Program-made: the position numbers and the translations under genes
Notes under the pieces: generated by a model
What the model was told of the DNA's origin: nothing
Databases searched by the model: none
Seen by the model: only the letters and a program-made list of their open reading frames with translations
Part shown: in pieces, positions 20,076 to 20,716 of the stretch
Numbering within the stretch: the stretch's first letter is position 1
How the letters are laid out: each line of letters starts with the position of its first letter
DNA from: Bacteroidales bacterium
GTDB taxonomy: Bacteria > Bacteroidota > Bacteroidia > Bacteroidales > Muribaculaceae
Assembly (NCBI GenBank): GCA_900755985.1
Contig: CAAEIL010000028.1
Location: 1-20,716 of the forward strand
Reading direction: 5' to 3'
DNA: 20,716 nt

Positions 20076-20549
20076 ATGAAGATAAGACTGCTGACAGTCG
20101 GCGCCACAGGCGACCGGAATATGCGCGAGGCCATTGATAAGTACGTCACGCGCATAGGACATTATGCGCCTTTCGAAATGAAGACACTGCCCGATGTTAA
20201 AATTACACGCTCAACTACGGAAGAAAAACAGAAAGAGATGGAAGGCGAGCGCTTTCTTTCACAAGTGTCGCCGGGCGACCGTCTGATACTCCTTGACGAA
20301 CGTGGTAAAGAAAAGACATCAAGAGAATTTGCCGCCGAAATCGGTCGGCTTCTGAGCATAATGCAGCGCGATGTCATATTTGTAATCGGAGGCCCGTACG
20401 GTTTCTCAAGGGCAATGTACGACCGTGCAGATGCCATGCTCTCGCTCACCCGAATGACCATGACACACGAGATGGTACGTCTATTCTTCACCGAACAGCT
20501 TTACCGAGCCTTCACTATCCTGCACAACGAACCTTATCATCACGACTGA
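20076..20549 (+). CDS. rlmH: 23S rRNA (pseudouridine1915-N3)-methyltransferase RlmH
   Basis: RlmH is a small SPOUT-family methyltransferase that uses SAM to methylate pseudouridine 1915 in helix 69 of 23S rRNA on assembled 70S ribosomes. The 157-residue protein matches the family length. It starts MKIRLLTVGATGDRN and contains LILLDERGKEKTSREFA (70-86), the knotted SAM site VIGGPYGFS (103-111), and the C-terminal LSLTRMTMTHEMVRLFFTEQ and YRAFTILHNEPYHH. The start is ATG 20076; an upstream in-frame extension to 19995 would cross the promoter. The ATG begins only 5 bases after the -7 box, about where transcription should start, so the mRNA is probably leaderless. It diverges from nadC. Confidence 0.95.
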   Translation: MKIRLLTVGATGDRNMREAIDKYVTRIGHYAPFEMKTLPDVKITRSTTEEKQKEMEGERFLSQVSPGDRLILLDERGKEKTSREFAAEIGRLLSIMQRDVIFVIGGPYGFSRAMYDRADAMLSLTRMTMTHEMVRLFFTEQLYRAFTILHNEPYHHD

Positions 20550-20578
20550 GCTTCCGGCTGGCTTTGATCCCCTACCCC

Positions 20579-20618
20579 GGATGGCTTGGCCGTCAAGGCT
20601 CCTTCACAAAAGCCATCC
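20579..20618. repeat. Perfect 9-bp stem after rlmH
   Basis: GGATGGCTT (20579-20587) pairs with AAGCCATCC (20610-20618) around a 22-base loop, 30 bases past the rlmH stop. No T-run follows, so it is at best a weak terminator. Confidence 0.45.
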
Positions 20619-20630
20619 TGTCTCGCCCTG

Positions 20631-20657
20631 AAAAAAGTTGACTCATAAAAGAGTCAA
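20631..20657 (-). terminator. Terminator of a minus-strand gene at the right edge
   Basis: TTGACTC (20638-20644) and GAGTCAA (20651-20657) are exact reverse complements around 6 bases. On the minus strand the stem is followed by CTTTTTTC (20630-20637), a proper T-tail. It implies a gene coming in from the right. Confidence 0.7.
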
Positions 20658-20672
20658 AGAGATGATAAAATT

Positions 20673-20716
20673 TCAGAGTTTGCCCCGCAGTAAACGTATA
20701 GCGATTCGGGAGGAAG
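20673..20716 (-). CDS. Possible 3' end of a minus-strand gene (partial)
   Basis: One minus-strand frame reads SSRIAIRLLRGKL and stops at 20673-20675, 16 bases before the stem of the terminator at 20631-20657. Another frame (ending YVYCGANSEILSSL) stops inside the stem and is less likely. Too little sequence is present to name the product. Confidence 0.3.
   Translation of the reverse strand, partial: SSRIAIRLLRGKL

Overview
The window looks like a chromosome segment from the order Bacteroidales, most likely a Muribaculaceae-type gut bacterium. The order-level call rests on the gene set and on many promoters with the Bacteroidetes -7 box TAnnTTTG (seen as TATCTTTG, TAACTTTG, TAAATTTG, TACTTTTG and TACCTTTG). 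Leaders are A-rich with almost no Shine-Dalgarno sequence. The family-level call is a judgement from protein likeness; no rRNA or tRNA is present to support it.

Region 1 (1 to about 3260) is the end of an integrated phage-like element that continues off the left edge. It holds the start of a Gly-rich conserved protein, a small-terminase-like protein, a roughly 700-base non-coding stretch packed with repeats and palindromes, a small unknown protein, and a tyrosine recombinase. The recombinase lies next to two large perfect inverted repeats and a set of TGTACGT repeats, which are the best candidates for its binding and attachment sites.

Region 2 (3287 to 8646) holds housekeeping genes: pyruvate phosphate dikinase (ppdK) on the minus strand, a divergent Crp/Fnr-family regulator, and a secreted TPR protein converging on that regulator.

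Region 3 (8647 to 16593) is a topology and protein-quality block. gyrA is on the minus strand; clpC and htpG are on the plus strand, each with its own promoter and terminator. The 513-base gyrA-clpC gap contains a plus-strand -7 box, an unreported 55-codon ORF overlapping several stem-loops, and a close match to a sigma-54 -24/-12 promoter in front of clpC. A near copy of that element precedes htpG.

Region 4 (16594 to 20716) is a tight minus-strand operon, nadC, two half-size chromate-transporter (CHR) genes and folC, with gaps of 2, -4 and 3 bases. rlmH diverges from it across a nearly symmetrical promoter and appears to be leaderless. A minus-strand terminator at the right edge implies another gene beyond the window.

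No rRNA, tRNA, CRISPR array or insertion sequence was seen. The least explained parts are the phage-like end (1-3260) and the gyrA-clpC intergenic region.
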